NCBI GenBank assembly: GCA_029216955.1
Contig: JANAVB010029819.1
Location: 35,966,831-36,030,830, forward strand
Reading direction: 5' to 3'
DNA from: Iris pallida
Lineage: Eukaryota; Streptophyta; Magnoliopsida; Asparagales; Iridaceae
Length of the DNA stretch: 64,000 nucleotides
How positions within the stretch are numbered: the stretch's first letter is position 1; every line of letters starts with the position of its first letter. This document shows positions 22,583-35,300 of this stretch, piece after piece. The notes under the pieces are model-generated. The model searched no databases. It was given only the letters and a program-made list of their open reading frames with translations, and was not told the origin of the DNA. A program made the translations under genes and the position numbers.

Positions 22583-22913
22583 AACAAAGACGGAGCATTT
22601 CGATCCCCGTGCATACACGTAAACCGACTCTTCGGTTATCAAAATAAGCCGCCGAAAATGAAGGCCAAGCTCCTCGGATCCCGCACCAAAAAGCGGCCTT
22701 TAAAAAATCAACAACATTTAAGTGATAAAGATTGCCATACGTGGCAAATAATGACATGGCAAGAAGCTATGCGGCTGAACAGTCTCCTGCGGCTGAGTCA
22801 CCTATACGGCTGAACAATCCATGCGGCCAGGACTTCTACGCGGTCAGGATTTCATATGCGGCTAGAAGAATACGGCCATGCTTCTTATTCAAAGTATTTC
22901 AATTTTACAAATT
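22583..22913. other. Antisense promoter region with ATGCGG motifs
   Basis: No gene. Holds a short stretch shared with Tat-C (GACTCTTCGG, reverse complement in C), a Lys-rich artefact frame and about six ATGCGGCTG/ATGCGGCC motifs between 22765 and 22880, just upstream of the PPT. These could act on the antisense promoter, on the 3' LTR, or both. Confidence 0.6.
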
Positions 22914-22933
22914 GAAAACTTTGAAGGGGGTCT
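22914..22933 (+). other. Polypurine tract of Tat-I
   Basis: GAAAACTTTGAAGGGGGTCT abuts the 3' LTR start at 22934. Tat-C has the same sequence on the minus strand at 51454-51473. It would prime plus-strand DNA synthesis. Confidence 0.85.
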
Positions 22934-23598
22934 TGTAGAAGCATGGAAAAAAGATCCATGCGGCTCAGAAACTCATGCGGCTCAGGGAGTCATGCGGCAT
23001 AAGGAGATATGCGGCCCAAGGCATTCCATGCAGCTCAGAAGACACGTGGCCTAACAGTGCTCCCCACCGACCCATGCTACATTAATAGCTTTGACGGCTG
23101 ACCCCTCTGAAAAGTTGACAGCCCTGACACAAAAGCAGGTAATTATGGCTCTGTCATAATGATGAATCTCTAGGGAAGAGAAAAGAGATCTCTGGCACAA
23201 ATCCCCCAAGAGCCATAAAAATGCCACGTGGCCTTGCCACGTGGGCGTTCGTATGCGGCTCACTTCTCATGCGGTTCGGAATGAATCCTATGCGGCTCAG
23301 GTCAAGGAAGCCTCATGCGGCTCGAGCAAAGAACTTCTCATGCGGTTCAGAGTGAATCTGTCCTATGCAGCTCAGGCCAAGAAAGCCTCATGCGGCTCGA
23401 GCAAAGAACTTCTCATACGGTTCAGAGTGAATCTGTCCTATGCGGCTCAGGCCAAGAAAGCCTCATGTGGCTCGAGCAAAGAACTTCTCATACGGTTCAG
23501 AGTGAATCTGTCTTATGCGGCTCAGGTCAAGAAAGCCTCATGCGGCTCGAGCGAGGACTTCTCATGCGGTTCAAGAGGATCATGTCCATGCGGCTCAG
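22934..23598 (+). repeat. 3' LTR of Tat-I, truncated
   Basis: Begins TGTAGAAGCATGG and matches the 5' LTR to about base 665, including the four 75-bp units. Homology stops after CATGCGGCTCAG at 23598, where copia integrase sequence starts. The TATA box, R and U5 are missing, so roughly 860 bp were deleted. Confidence 0.92.
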
Positions 23599-24800
23599 AG
23601 AAGATAATAGAATCATCTGGAGACATCGCTTTTGAAGGGATAAGAGAAGATAATATATACATTTTCTATTTGTCTAGAGATACTAACAGTGCAGGAAGAT
23701 GCCTCTACGCTCACAAAGATGAAAGGCTATTACGGCATCAGCGTCTTGGTCATGCCAACATGGACACCATATCTAAACTATCTACCAAGAAGCTAGTAAG
23801 ACGAATTCTTGACATCACATTCAAAAAGGACACGGTATGTGCCGAATGTGAAAGAATAAGGAATAAGGCTACCAAATCTTCTTTTAAATCCATCAATACT
23901 GTGAGTACCACTCGACCTTTGCAACTGCTTCACATGGACTTATTTGGACCTAGTAGAGTAGCCAGTCTTGGCGGAAAACTCTATGCTTTTGTTATTGTTG
24001 ATGATTTTTCTAGATTTACTTGGGTTTTCTTCCTTACAAACAAAAGTGACATTATTTCCATTTTCAAAGTATTTTCTCTAAAGGTTCAAAATGAAAAATG
24101 CCACAAAATTATTCAAATCCGAAGTGATCATGGTGGCAAATTTGAAAATTTTGATTTTAAAAAGTTTTGTGTTTCAAATGGTTTTGATCATGAATTTTCT
24201 TGTTCTAGAACTCCTCAACAAAATGGTGTTGTGGAGTGGAAGAATACAACTCTTGGTGATATGGCCAGAGTCATGTTGAATCAATTTTCTCTTCTGAAAT
24301 ATTTTTGGGCAGAAGCTGTCAGTACAGTATGCCATGATTTGAATAGGGTGTTGATTCGACCTATTTAAAAAAAATGCCCTATGAACTTTGGTTTGGTAGG
24401 ACACCTACTATTTCTTATTTTCGAGTGTTTGGTTGTCGCTGCTGTATCCTAAATACCAAAGACAACGCAAGTTTGATGCCAAAGCTGACGAAGGTATTTT
24501 TCTTGGATATGCTGCCAAGAGCAAAGGATATAAGAGTGTTCAACAAATGCTCTATGATTGTCGAAGAGTCTACTAATGTCATATTTGATGAAAGTAATAG
24601 TATAGCTGCTATCCCCGATGACGACGTTAACGCTCACATTGAACCATCAACCTCTACACCTATGTATACAACACCTGGAACCAGTTATCTAGAAGGCTTA
24701 CGAGAGAAATTCCAATTCACACCTTCACATCCAAAAAACTTGGTAATAGTGAGGTATCAAGAGGGGTAACTACTCGATCTTCTTTTAGAGAATCTATAGC
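23599..24800 (+). pseudogene. copia integrase
   Basis: Starts just before the GAG-pre-integrase region (NIYIFYLSRDTNS), then the zinc motif HQRLGH...CAEC and the DDE core: Asp in LHMDLFGP, Asp in IRSDHGGKF, Glu in NGVVEWKNTT. The frame breaks near 24368 at a run of A's and shifts again near 24530 (a DAKADEGIFLGY frame, then a VFNKCSMIVEE frame). It is an open frame with the upstream LTR fragment from 23241, so it appears as a 375-codon ORF; only the part from 23599 is integrase. The preceding protease and its DSG motif are gone. Confidence 0.9.
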
Positions 24801-24825
24801 TAGCACTGCATTTATTTCTCAGATA

Positions 24826-25687
24826 TAACCCAAAAAAAAAATTTAGAAGCTTTTAACGATAAATTTTGGATATTTTCGATGCATGAAGAGCTCAACCAAT
24901 TCGAAAGGAGTCAGGTTTGGGAACTTGTTCCTAAACCTGCTAACCATTCGATCATTGGTACTAAATGGGTTTTTCATAACAAAGTTAATGAGGACGGTTC
25001 AGTCACTCGCAATAAGGCTCGTCGCGTAGCTTAAGGATACAACCAAGAGGAAGGTATCGACTGCGATGAGATGTTTGCTCCTGTTGCACGACTTGAACCT
25101 ATTCGGATGTTTTGAGCATTTTTAAATTTCCAAAACTTCAAACTTTTTCAAATTGATGTGAAAAGTACTTTTCTAAATGGCTTTATTAAATAATAGGTTT
25201 TTGTAAAACAAACGCCTGGTTTTAAAAATCATAAATTTTTCGACCATGTTTTCAAACTTAAGAAAGTGCTCTATGGCCTCAAGCAAACACCCAAACCTAG
25301 TATGAACACCTTAGCACCTTCTTACTAGATAAAAGTTTTTCAAAAGAAAAAATTGGCATGACACTTTTCATAAAATCTCTTGATAACACCATTCTTTTAG
25401 TTCAAATTTATGTAGATGATATCATATTTGGGTCTACTAATGAGGGTCAATGGAAAGAATTTGCCAAGTGTATGCAGAACGAGTTTTAGATGAGCATGAT
25501 GGGGGAGCTCCACTACTTCCTTGGACTGCAAGTCAAATAATACTCACAAGGCGTCTTCATCAGTCAATCGAGGTATACAAAGGACGTGCTGAAAAAGTTT
25601 GAGCTTGACAACATCAAACCTATCAGTACTTCTATGGCTACTACAATAAAGTTGGAACCTGATGAAAGCGGCAAACCTGTTGATCAA
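24826..25687 (+). pseudogene. copia reverse transcriptase, first part
   Basis: RT N-terminal signature (WELVPKPANHSIIGTKWVF), then FAPVARLEPIR and the catalytic YVDDIIFGST at 25409-25438 with YVDD intact. Stops interrupt it near 25034, 25114, 25188 and 25487, and the stretch near 25300 is frameshifted. It ends at KPVDQ where element A is inserted, and continues at 39222. Confidence 0.9.
25683..25687. repeat. Target-site duplication of element A (left ATCAA)
   Basis: ATCAA here and at 39217-39221, directly outside the TG...CA ends. Removing one copy and the insert restores a continuous RT frame. Confidence 0.93.
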
Positions 25688-27146
25688 TGTCACGACCCGC
25701 ACCCAGTATAGGGCACGAGAAGTGGGTATGCCCAGCCTACGCCACAATATCGGCGGTAGAACGCTGTTCTAGGTCACAATTAAAACTAAATACAATATGA
25801 TATACTCTCCGTACGGAGGACAATTACAGCAGGATACAACTCAATCACTAAAACTAGAAGTAGCACGATAAGATAACTATGAATCCACAAGAGAAGTACA
25901 ACAGAAAGAAATAAATCTCGGTGTTATCAACACCGACTCAAACAAGCATAAAATAAATACAACTCAAGACAATTAAAAATAAAATAAGAAAAACTCTAGC
26001 CATCTACTCCAACCTCTATTGTGTCTCCTCTAGGCTAGCAGGTAACCTCCAAGCTATCTGTAAAATTTTCAACAGGTCCAGTCAGGACAGGAACGAGCAT
26101 AGTACATCTTACGCAGTTCATATCATGACAAGAATATAAAGCATGCAATAGAGTAAGATACATGAATCGCTGAAAAAAAGGACATGAAATAAAGAGATGA
26201 CTGTAATGGAAATATCTACTATAAGTAAAGAACTAACAGTGAACTAGTGATTTAGAGTACAAGATAGACATGTGAACGACTTAATAATAAACATGAGAGT
26301 TTGTACATGGCTAAACTACTTTGGAAATATTCACATGACCATTTCTACTCCCCCATCCCTAATCAATACACAAGGATCCGTTCAAGTTATGTTATTGTAC
26401 ATGATATCACATGGAGGCCCATAAATGGGTGCACATGAATGTAAACATGGGGGCTCCGTGTACATGAATCACGAGAGTGCACATGAATGGTAAAAGTACA
26501 GGAATACATGATGAAAGTGAAACGCACATGAACTAATGTATCCGATGCTTCCGAGGGGGATAATATCGCATAAAAAGATCCATATAGTACTAATCTGTGT
26601 TACCATCGTGACAGCATCAAGTAAAGTAATCTAGAGAAAGAATATAAGTCCTAGCAATTATGAAACAGTCAGAGAATGTACTCACCTGATACCCTGAACA
26701 GTTGATATAAAAAGATGGCCAACTGGAGTCAGAGTCCTAGTTATAGCAACACAGGTTATAAAGAGTTCAATTTATATGGTAATTGAAATTATAATACAAT
26801 CTACATGAGTCTAAGTCAATCTAGGTCAAAGTCAACTCTTGGTCAACTCTGGACAACTATAAAGTCAAACTAGGTCAACTCTAGTCAACTGTGGTCAAAC
26901 TAGCTAGGATTGGGTCACAATGGTCAACTAGTCTAGGTTAGTCAATTCTAGGTCTAAATGAACTAAGTCTATGCAAATCAAGTATCCAAGATAGCTACTA
27001 ACTCATAGCCTAAGTCATTTGCTAAACCAAGCACAAAACTAAAACATAAGCTAACAAGGCACACAAACTTAGTCATATAATGTGTATATATTGTTCACAT
27101 TCACATATTCATATACATAGATATATATAGGAAAGCTATATATATA

Positions 27147-27150
<4 letters not shown>

Positions 27151-27202
<52 letters not shown>
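27151..27202. repeat. (TA)n microsatellite
   Basis: About 26 TA units. The same position in the right LTR (near 36530-36543) has only about 6-7 units, so it expanded or contracted after insertion. Confidence 0.95.
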
Positions 27203-27205
<3 letters not shown>

Positions 27206-27369
27206 AGAGAGGTAAAAGAGTAAGTGAGTATGTGTGTGTTAGGCATGTGTATGAAAGGATATGTGTTAATGCTCTCAGATTTAGTGATAGGTAGGTGTAT
27301 GTGACTTAGGATACATGGTGTCGAAGGCTGTATGAATGCTTGTGTGTAAAAGGTTATTGGTTAACTCAG

Positions 27370-28330
27370 TTTATAGAAATACATATATACATACATACAT
27401 ACATACTTACATTGCATACATGCATACATACATATCATGTATACATACATACATTGTATACATGCCTACATAGATATCATATATGTATACTTGCATTCAT
27501 TCATGCACCTATACATACATACATAGATGCATACATACATAGTTGAATACATTATATACTTACATACATTATATTCATATATGCATACTCTATATTATAT
27601 TACATTCATTCATGCATACATGCATACATATAATATATGCATACAAACTCATATATTTAACTCAAAATATATGTGATTACATACATTACATTACCTTAAC
27701 ACATATATATATCATTCATTCATATCTCATATACATGTATACTTCAGTTCATACAATATATTCATTCAAATATCATTAAGTTCCATGCATATACTTATTT
27801 TTATTAAATACATGTCATTCATGCATATTACATACTTACATGCATCTATACATTATATACATTTATTACAACATGTAAAAATAGAAGAGAAAAAAAGAAG
27901 GAAAAATTAAAATGGAAAGGGAAGGAAGGAAAAATGTAAGAAAAAGGGAAAACAGTGGATATATACATGCTTGCATCATATATTCTACTTTATCATACAT
28001 GCTATCATTATATATTCTATTACATTATTTATACATTATACATTCATATCTATCATTATATGTATATCTTGCATTCATATCTAGCATTCATTATATACTT
28101 TTATGCATACATTGTATATCATTCTTTGATTCATGAATTTATGCATTGCTTACATACATTACATTGATTGCATTCCTACATACTTGCATTCAACCATACA
28201 TATACATATTTGTAAAGAGGATATATATCATATATATATCATTTCATTCATCTGACATATCATACATTACATACTCTACATTCATTTAATATCCATACTA
28301 CATAGGCTCATAGGTTACACAAAATGCCTA
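27370..28330. repeat. CATA/TACA tetranucleotide tract in left LTR of element A
   Basis: Reverse-complement counterpart of 2105-3420, with an AG-rich island at 27885-27955. Apparent ORFs are repeat artefacts. Confidence 0.85.
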
Positions 28331-29896
28331 TGTCATATAGTCACTCTTCTACTTAAAATCAATACTGTACCAATTGGGCCTCCACTAAATTCTAGGATTA
28401 AATTATGTTGTAGTCCTTCATGTTAGCTTTCTGAAACTTCAAACGGATCGCATTTTCGTGTCCGGAAGCTCCCAAAATCGCAAAAATACCTAAACGCATT
28501 CATCTTTCATACAGCTGACACTCAAATAATTCTACAGAAAGTTCCAGAAAGAATTTGGCTTATTAAAATATATATTTGGAAAGCTAACTTCGATACGGTT
28601 CTTTTGAAAAAATGGAAGATTAATCGAAGTTCTAAGCTAAAAGTTATGATATTTTTATGTTGCTTTAGTTAATAAAAACGTGGGTAAACATTATGACGAA
28701 TTTGAGTTGTTTTGGACAAAAGAAACACAGGTAGGCCAAGATACTTGGATACCAACATAGGTATCCAAAGGAAACTCATTCTAACCATCCTAACTAAGAT
28801 AAATCCACTCTCTAACCATTCTAAAATTGAATTTTAATATCTATATAAACTATTATCATTCATACATACATACATATGGGGCGGCCTAATTTTGGATCTA
28901 TCAAGTTGGACACAAGACACATATCTAAAATCCTTAAGAGAGCTCCAAATGGCCTCATATTTAAATCTAAATGGGGTACGTGCATGGGGGTGGATCTTAT
29001 GGGTTCAAAACTAACTAATATGCATAGAAAATTAATTTAGAGGATTGGTTTTACCTATTAGGAGTGAAATCCCAATGATACTCCCAAGGACACGGCTCCG
29101 ACACGAAAATCTTCCAAAAAGGACACTCTTTTTTGCACTTTGCTCTAAATGTTTGCTAGCACCCTCCCTTGGTAGCATGAGAAGGTTGAATAGAAGTTTT
29201 GGTGGAAGGATATAAGGATTTGGAGATCAAATCAAAGAGGCAAGCTCTCTAATTTGGGAAAGAACACTTTGTGAAGGAAAAGAGGAAAGATGGAATGAAA
29301 TGAAAGGAAGGGAGGCTAACCTACCTATAGTGGCTGCCATTAGACGGATTAGGGTTAGGTTTTAGATGTAGATGAGTGGCTAGGGCTTGTCCACCCAATT
29401 CTAAGCCTTCATATTGGTTCAACTAGTCATATGGCTTTCTTTTTCACAATATCCTAAGAGTAAATATTCTTCCTAGAAATATCTAGATATTATTAATCTT
29501 GTCCTTACTAGGTTAACCTAATCAAGACTCTAAGCTCAAGGCTAATTTAGATTAGGCTAAGATTCTAGGTCAAGTCTCAACCTAATAATTAGCACATATT
29601 TAATTAATATAATTTACAATTTCATAAAATTGTCAAAATGACCAAAATATCCTTAGGCTAAAAGTAGTAATATGACATTCTAATCACATGACTAGGCTCC
29701 CATGGTCATGGTTAGTCTCTAGGCTTAGCAATTCTAGGGTTACACTAGTTAGCCATCAAAATCATATTTCAATATTTAAAGAGTTTTAAATTAATTAAAA
29801 ATCACTAAAAATCATAACATGGATTAAATCTTATTACTGATTAACCAAATTATAAAAGTTCAAAATTACCCTCATTTTAGAAAAGTGGGTGTTACA

Positions 29897-29930
29897 AGTC
29901 TACCCTCCTTAGAAGAATTTCGTCCTCGAA
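29897..29930 (-). other. Polypurine tract region of element A
   Basis: Minus strand reads TTTCGAGGACGAAATTCTTC then TAAGGAGGGTAGACT up to the LTR. This GAGGACGAAAT...AAGGGGGG pattern is the usual end of Ty3 chromovirus internal regions, and fixes the element's orientation. Confidence 0.8.
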
Positions 29931-32069
29931 ATTAAGATGGTCGTACTTCTTCTAGAGTCTCGTCCCCAACAATCATGGTCTTAGAACTTACCCAAATCAT
30001 ACAATTTAAAAGAATGGCATACAGGGTCATGGCATACAGTGGAAGTTGAAAGTATCATCTAGGTATACTAGTCATGCTAAACCAAAACGGTCATAGGTTA
30101 TCAAAACATACAAGCAATCTGGGGTGCTAAACTGGAAAAGTTATAGAAACAACAAATCATCAAGGCTGTAAGGCAGTCTACCATCCTATATAAAAATTTG
30201 TAATTATAAAAAATAAAATAAAGATAACTAGTAATTATCTATAAAGGGGTACTATTCAAAGAAAAATAAAAATCAAAAGTCTAAAGAACGTAAGTCAATA
30301 GCATTGAAATCCAATCCCAATATATATTAAGAAAATTTAGTCTCGATACGATCTAAGTTGATCAATTCTGGGTAATCAAGATTTGGACAATATGGAGGAC
30401 AAGGTCATCGAAGTCTGAGCACGAACATACAAGGATGGAGATTCAGATCACAATTAAATTTAATTCAATTGAGTACGACCCAAGATATTAATATGATAAG
30501 AAAAGATGATCAAAGTCGATTGGTCGTGATTAAGGGAGCTAGGATTCAATGATATTGAAAACTTTTAAAGTGTGATTCAAAGATATGTAATAAGTCAAAT
30601 TTCTCCTTTTAAAGGGAAAATAAGAGAAAAGATTTCATAGGAAAGTCAAGTTAATCATCTCTTTATGATACTATCAAGTTTATCATTTGCCAATCATATT
30701 TTTATCTCACAAGTCCCAATATAAAAATCAACCTTTGTATGACTACCATCAAAATTATATCCTTTCGTCATAAATATTTGACCTTGCCATGATTACCATA
30801 GGCTAAATTTTTAAGTTCCGAAACATTATTCATGAAGCATACCCTTCTTACTAGGAATCAAAACTAACCACTTAATCATCATAAATCTAAATTCTTCCAC
30901 CTTGTCCTGAATTGGATCCGAAGCCTCTAAATCAAGTTTTATGTAATCTTTGAATTTTTTCAATTTACTCTCCTTGTATTATTTAAATCTAAACCCACTA
31001 GGCCTTACAAAACTTATTCTTCATTATAAATTCAACCTTCATATTTCCTTCAACGTACACCTTCAATATTATTCTCCTAAAATTTAAAATTTTCACAAAA
31101 TCTCTGTATTTTATATAACTCAAAATCCTTGCGTTCTTTTTGTTTCTAGCCATTTCTTACAATATATTATTCAATTTCGTATCATCATTGCATATAGTTC
31201 AAATCTTTTCTACATTACTAAATTCCTAAATTTAACATCATAGCCTTAAAGTGTAACGTCTCAAGAATCAATAACCAAAATTTATCCAAGTTCTCGAAAC
31301 TAAGTTGACCTCGAATATCCTCATCAGTTATGAAATACATCTATGAATTATTCATACCCAAAAGATTTCTCTTAGTATGATTGTTCCTAAATTGATAATA
31401 TAACTCTCTTGATTTCATCCTCAAATTCAGTCGCATCTCTATCCCAAACATAAATCAAGGTCCATCATATTATACCCCTAGCAAGATTATCACAAGATAA
31501 CAAATTAAGTCTTTTCTGAGTTAGATGATTTACGTTACTTCCTCGACCTTTCGAAGGTGAAAAGATATGGAGATTCAAGGGTTTCAAAGTATAGCTGACA
31601 GAATTAGATACGGGATAGATGATTGATGTAATCAGGACATTTTTATTTTATTTTAAAAAATGATAATACAATAAATAATGGCAAGAAATAAATAATGATA
31701 AAAGCTTTTCTTCATCAACTGTTAAAAAGAAATGAACCCATTTAAGATAAAATCTGATACCATACACGTCTTCCTGAAATTATGTTGTCAGAATTTTGCC
31801 ACACCAGTAAGCATAGCTACAATAAATAATAGATTCCATAACGAAGTTATACACCCTATAGTCTAGAATTTTTACCACGCTACCCGGTATGGCTGCAAAA
31901 AAATCTAGATTTCATAACTAGGATAAGTATATCTAAATCAGGCTCTACGTCCTTGTCATTCTAGCAAATATACCTGTGATAAATTCTAAACTCCATAAAT
32001 AAAGTAGACTTTTACCTTTCTCAATGTCCTTATCAAGTATGTTATAATGTTATAACTTAATTCCAACAA

Positions 32070-32123
<54 letters not shown>

Positions 32124-32434
32124 ATAAACTCAAATTCAACAACTAACATCAAGATTCAAAATTCAACAATAATCCAACAAAAATTAAATTCAATAACAGG
32201 AAGTAAGGGTGAATCAAATCAAGGGAAAAGAGATTTTAAATCGAAGTTAAAATAAGATTCTCAAGGGTCGTCCCTGGAATCTCTCAAGAAATTCTAACAG
32301 TGATTGAGTATCCTCTCATTCTAACATATATTCCTTATCTCTAATCGCAGGTGCGCAGTAGTACAACTTATTGTCATACTACAAGACTTCGCACAAATGC
32401 GAATCTTGACCTGCATGGGCCACCACTGAAAACA
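29931..32434 (-). other. Internal region of element A, apparently non-coding
   Basis: 2.5 kb, AT-rich, no ORF above 60 codons and no RT, integrase or zinc-knuckle pattern seen on either strand. There are two imperfect repeats of about 75 bp near 31795-31945 (ACCACGCTACCCGGTATGGC-like units). At the right edge the minus strand after the LTR reads TGTTTTCAGTGG, which weakly resembles the initiator-Met PBS TGGTATCAGAG (8 of 11 by eye). Diverged coding remnants cannot be excluded without a search. Confidence 0.6.
32073..32126. repeat. (TA)n microsatellite in internal region of element A
   Basis: About 27 TA units with one ATT interruption near 32112. Confidence 0.93.
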
Positions 32435-32680
32435 TGTCACGACCCGCACCCAGTGTAGGGCACGAGAAGTGGGTACGTCCAGCCTATGCCGTAATGTCGA
32501 CGGTGGAACGATGTTCTAGGTCACAATTAAAACTAAATATAATATGATATACTCTCCGTACGGAAGACAATCATAGCAGGATACAACTCAATCACAAAAC
32601 TAGAAGTAGCACGATAAGATAACTATGAATCCACAAGAGAAGTACAACAGAGAGAAATAAAATTCAGTGTTATCAACACC
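32435..32680 (-). repeat. Right (5') LTR of element A, first piece
   Basis: Starts TGTCACGACCCGCACCC like the left LTR and runs to the ACACC target site of solo LTR D. Confidence 0.9.
32676..32680. repeat. Target-site duplication of solo LTR D (left ACACC)
   Basis: ACACC at 32676-32680 and again at 35296-35300, flanking TGTAAAACCCC and GGGGCGTTACA. Confidence 0.93.
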
Positions 32681-35295
32681 TGTAAAACCCCTAAATTTCT
32701 ACTATATTTTATATATATATTAGATTTGTTACTGATTTGAAATTTTTGTATTGTACGTCGCATAGTCGTATTGTACGTCGCGCACAAAATTTTATTTTTC
32801 GTAGTTGCTCGTCAAGTGCGAATATGTGCGAGCGTACATATTTTAGAAAAATATTTTTTCTATTTTATTATTCACTTTCAAAATATTATATAATTATTAT
32901 TCTTGCTATATAAAGCCTTTTTATTTTTAGCAGTTATTAATCATAAATAATATTTTATTGTATACTAGGAAAAGCATAATCATGTATGCATTATTCGTGC
33001 ATACATATATTTCGTAATTATTTATTAGTCTATTTTAAATAAAAATGTAATTTTTGAGATTTATTAATAAATATTTTATTATTTAAAAAGATATTTAAAA
33101 ATATTTATTATTTTCAAAATTATTGTTATTGGTATTTTGAAAAATATATTTGGAAGTTATGGTGGCCATTTAAATCTTGATTTGATTTTTGGATTTATTT
33201 AAATAGTTAAATATTCGAAATTTATTTATCCCATTTAATTTTGAGCTAAAAAATTAAATAGATTTAAATTGGATTTAATTGATTTGATTTTAAACTAAGA
33301 GAATTTGATTTGATTTGATTTAAATTAGATTTGGATTGGATTTGGATTTGGATTTGATTGCTTTTAAATTAAATTAGGAAATATCTAAATTGGGTTTAAA
33401 GGAATCCTAATTCTTATCTAATTGGAAATTCTCACATCCTATAAATAGGCAGGTACTCCTCCATATTATTTTCACCACAAATCATCTTTCAAACCATCCT
33501 TGTCAAAATTTCTCTCTTTTTTCGTCATAAATTCAGCCTCAATTTTCAAAGGTTGTAGCAACTTCGAATGACCATAACTCCCAACTCCGGACTCCTTTTG
33601 ACCTCCAGTTTTTTTTATTGGAATCGTATTGAGGTATATTTTCTGAATGTAAATTTCATTTTCATAAATTCAGAACTTCATTTTCTGGAAAATTTGTGGA
33701 GTGTCAGTGGTCCGAAATCTGACACGTTTTAGTGTTTTTGAGATTCTGGGAGAACCAGAAATCTGAATCACGAACTGACAGAAAAATACATATCATATAT
33801 TTTTCCCAAAATTTTTCTAGAATATTTTATTTTTGGTTTTTATTTTAGAAGTTTGTCACATCGTCTGAGTTATCTTGTGTAGTCCTGTGACTATTCTGTA
33901 CCCAACGAGATTGTCGGTTTCACCAGCAAGGACCTCAGGCAAGACACCTTGGCATTCGCTGTTTAATTATTTTAGCTCATATTTTATGCATTATTTATTT
34001 TCTTTATGCAAAATAAACTGTGATACATGGCATAACTGTTAGAACTTACTGTTCATTTATATTTCCTGCTGTGTATTATTTTCTTACAAATTAAACCTAG
34101 ATTTAAGGGACCACCATGTGTGTTGCATTCATTGGCCTTGACACGTTGTAACACGAAGTTGTGTGTCGCATGTAGAACACGGAAGTGCGTGATTGGCTGG
34201 CCACCAGTACGTACAAGCTGTACGATAGGAATAACCGCTAATAGAGGTTGCATGCTAGTTTGACTTAGCGGTTATAGAGGTTACTATTATGGATACAACA
34301 AAGTAGGCATTAGAAGGGGAGAACAATTTCTTAGCGTATGGGCTTCGATGCACTTTCCTTATGACCCGGACTCTCCGTTGGAGATACGGGATTGATGACC
34401 CATGATTACTGACGGCCACTGACGATTCTGCAGAACGTCATGCTCTTACTGATGGGGCCTTTGGTGCCCAAATGGGGACTATGTTGATCCTATTCAGCCA
34501 GGGTCCATGCGTAGGAAGGATTATTCTTAACTACATTTCACTTAGAACGGTAGGCACCTTTATCCGTTAGGTACGAGTACTTTTGGTTTGGGTACTTGTA
34601 TCTGACCGTGGCTTGGAACAATAACTTGTCACAAATTAGTTCGTCACATCTTGTCCTTGTTTGGTTGTAGGTGTGACTTACTACTTCGATGAGAAGGTAT
34701 TGAACCTTGTTGGGGTCCGGATACCATATTGGATTCATAGCATGGGAAGATACGTTACCGTAAATTAGTTTACCATCTCCTGTCCTTATTTGGTTGGAGG
34801 GATGGTACGCTCGTTCAGTAGGTACGTATTGGACCATGTTATAATTCGATTTACTTATTTATTTGAGCGATATTTATTCAGTTTTTATGGCATGATATTA
34901 TGTGTCTTGTTACGTCCCTCTGAGGACCTGGTTATCTTTCCAGGTGTGTGTTCTTGTCTTTCGCAGGTGTTTTAGCTCTAGCCGTGATCCGCTCTATTTC
35001 TTCGAGGATGATTGCTTTTTTGGTCGTCTTCGCTCGCCAAATTCATTTCTTTACTCATGTATTTTCCTTTTACTTGTTGGTAGTGGATTTGTCTCCGCCC
35101 AACATATTGTATCAAGACAATTCATTATCACTATATGATTCATTTATTTTGCGTAGATGAGATTAGTTATGGTTCTACTGCATTTTACAACTTATGTATT
35201 CATACGAGGTTCCATATATTGGAGTATACTTTGTATGAATACAGTTGGCATGTCTACGTTCCTAGTCCTACGTATTTTGGGACTGGGGCGTTACA
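32681..35295 (+). mobile_element. Solo LTR D (2615 bp), Ty3 chromovirus-like
   Basis: TGTAAAACCCC start and GGGGCGTTACA end, inverted-type termini typical of plant Ty3 LTRs, with a perfect 5-bp TSD. A TATA box (TATAAATA, 33440-33447) sits near one third, preceded by a GATTTGATTT-rich tract (33280-33360). A repeated pair of segments built on TTGTCCTTGTTTGGTTG lies at 34600-34840. No internal domain or second LTR, so a solo LTR. Small ORFs inside have no recognisable family. Confidence 0.88.
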
Positions 35296-35300
35296 ACACC

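Larger units (their letters stand above)
6165..23598 (+). mobile_element. Tat-I: Ty3 retrotransposon of the Tat lineage, 3' end deleted
   Basis: 5' LTR 6165-7693, PBS 7697-7715, gag-pol 7684-16327, tandem repeats 16337-17440, antisense gene 17892-22478, PPT 22914-22933, truncated 3' LTR 22934-23598. The extra archaeal-type RNase H between RT-RNase H and integrase places it in the Tat lineage of Ty3 elements. The left flank is GGGTG (6160-6164); the right target-site copy is lost with the end of the 3' LTR and the copia protease. Sense genes contain many stops and at least two frameshifts. Confidence 0.92.
25688..29896 (-). repeat. Left (3') LTR of element A, 4209 bp
   Basis: TGTCACGACCCGCACCC at the left and GGTGTTACA at the right, as read on the + strand. 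Matches the right LTR closely and the solo LTR at 457-4820 in reverse complement. Contains repeated GGTCAACT/TAGTCAACT stretches near 26810-26950, a TA microsatellite and the CATA block. No coding capacity beyond repeat-derived frames. Confidence 0.9.

Noticed and set aside
27151..27202. TA tract as origin or matrix attachment site
   Set aside because: Simple microsatellite whose length differs between the two LTRs; nothing else supports a function.
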